Assembly: GCA_021791455.1 (NCBI GenBank)
Contig: JAJYWM010000050.1
Coordinates: 1-7,157 of the forward strand
Direction: 5' to 3'
Source of the DNA: a bacterium
GTDB lineage: Bacteria > Chloroflexota > Dormibacteria > UBA8260 > Bog-877
DNA length: 7,157 nucleotides
Shown: positions 7,057 through 7,157 of the stretch, piece by piece
Layout: each line of letters starts with the position of its first letter
Position numbering within the stretch: the first letter of the stretch is position 1
Position numbers and translations under genes: made by a program
The notes under the pieces: generated by a model
Databases searched by the model: none
What the model was told of the DNA's origin: nothing
The model's input: the letters and a program-made list of their open reading frames with translations, nothing else

Positions 7057-7068
7057 GACACTAGTGTC
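7057..7068. repeat. Perfect 12-base palindrome over the transposase stop codon
   Basis: GACACTAGTGTC is self-complementary and contains the TAG stop (minus strand, 7061-7063) of the IS630-type transposase. Members of this family often have their terminal inverted repeat close to or overlapping the end of the gene, so this may be part of the element's terminus; that is inference. Confidence 0.5.
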
Positions 7069-7157
7069 CTGCTTCTGAAGTAGCTACGCAAAAGCGAGCG
7101 ATGCTGGCAAGGATCTGGTCGGCGGTCTTGACCCAGGTGAAGGGCTTGGGGTGCTCG
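7061..7157 (-). CDS. IS630-type transposase, C-terminal end only
   Basis: Read from the right edge on the minus strand, the frame gives EHPKPFTWVKTADQILASIARFC and then VATSEAGH before a TAG stop at 7061-7063. HPKPFxWxKTADxIL followed by xIxRFC is the characteristic C-terminus of IS630-family (Tc1/mariner-related) transposases as found in many actinobacteria. These are DDE enzymes that insert at TA dinucleotides. The visible part lies after the catalytic domain, so neither active-site residues nor intactness can be judged. It is a partial gene because the window ends, not necessarily a broken one. A perfect palindrome covers its stop codon and an inverted repeat follows it, which may mark the element's end close to the glycosyltransferase locus. 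No relation to the IS21/IS1634 debris can be shown. Confidence 0.85.
   Translation of the reverse strand, partial: EHPKPFTWVKTADQILASIARFCVATSEAGH

Larger units (their letters stand above)
6422..7060. other. About 640 bases without a recognisable gene
   Basis: Open frames exist on both strands here (for example 6433-6999 minus, 6656-6994 plus) but their translations are rich in Arg, Ser and Pro, lack any motif I know and overlap each other, so they look like chance frames of G+C-rich DNA. The stretch should hold the promoter and leader of the second family 4 glycosyltransferase (minus strand) and the non-coding end of the IS630-type element. I found two inverted repeats but no convincing -35/-10 pair, tRNA or terminator with a T-run. 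Confidence 0.5.

Noticed and set aside
1..7157. CRISPR array, tRNA, rRNA or tandem repeats
   Set aside because: No regularly spaced repeats, no tRNA-like arms with a TTC-loop, and no rRNA-like segments were seen on either strand.

Overview
The window looks like a piece of a high-G+C actinobacterial chromosome. The coding regions use G/C-rich codons and GTG starts are common. The insertion-sequence remnants (IS21-type IstB, IS1634-type transposase, a DUF6788-like protein and an IS630-type transposase end) read closest to actinobacterial versions as I remember them. This is inference from motifs, and I cannot name the genus.

Layout, left to right. Bases 1-186 hold the downstream side of the first glycosyltransferase, with at most the first codons of another minus-strand gene at the edge. 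A family 2 (GT-A fold) glycosyltransferase (187-1053, minus) and a family 4 (GT-B fold) glycosyltransferase (1220-2497, minus) follow, separated by a 166-base gap. Bases 2498-2750 hold no gene. From 2751 to about 5022 lies an island of decayed mobile DNA. It contains an N-terminally truncated IstB ATPase with a damaged Walker A motif (minus), a DUF6788-like small protein with an in-frame nonsense codon (minus), and, divergently, an IS1634-type transposase (plus). The transposase is broken by two frameshifts and three internal stops and has lost its C-terminal third. A second family 4 glycosyltransferase (5228-6421, minus) follows, then about 640 bases without a recognisable gene (6422-7060). 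The C-terminal end of an IS630-type transposase (minus) enters from the right edge.

The three intact genes point the same way and all encode nucleotide-sugar-dependent glycosyltransferases. This is the usual appearance of a cell-surface polysaccharide or glycolipid locus (capsule, exopolysaccharide, teichoic-acid-like or O-antigen-like). No polymerase, flippase, ABC exporter or sugar-nucleotide synthesis gene lies in the window, so the product cannot be named. The island sits between the two family 4 genes, so what may once have been one transcription unit is probably split.

I find no convincing new biological system. The unusual content is the lesion pattern of the mobile-element debris, several perfect palindromes or inverted repeats, and one start-site correction (second family 4 glycosyltransferase, GTG at 6421).
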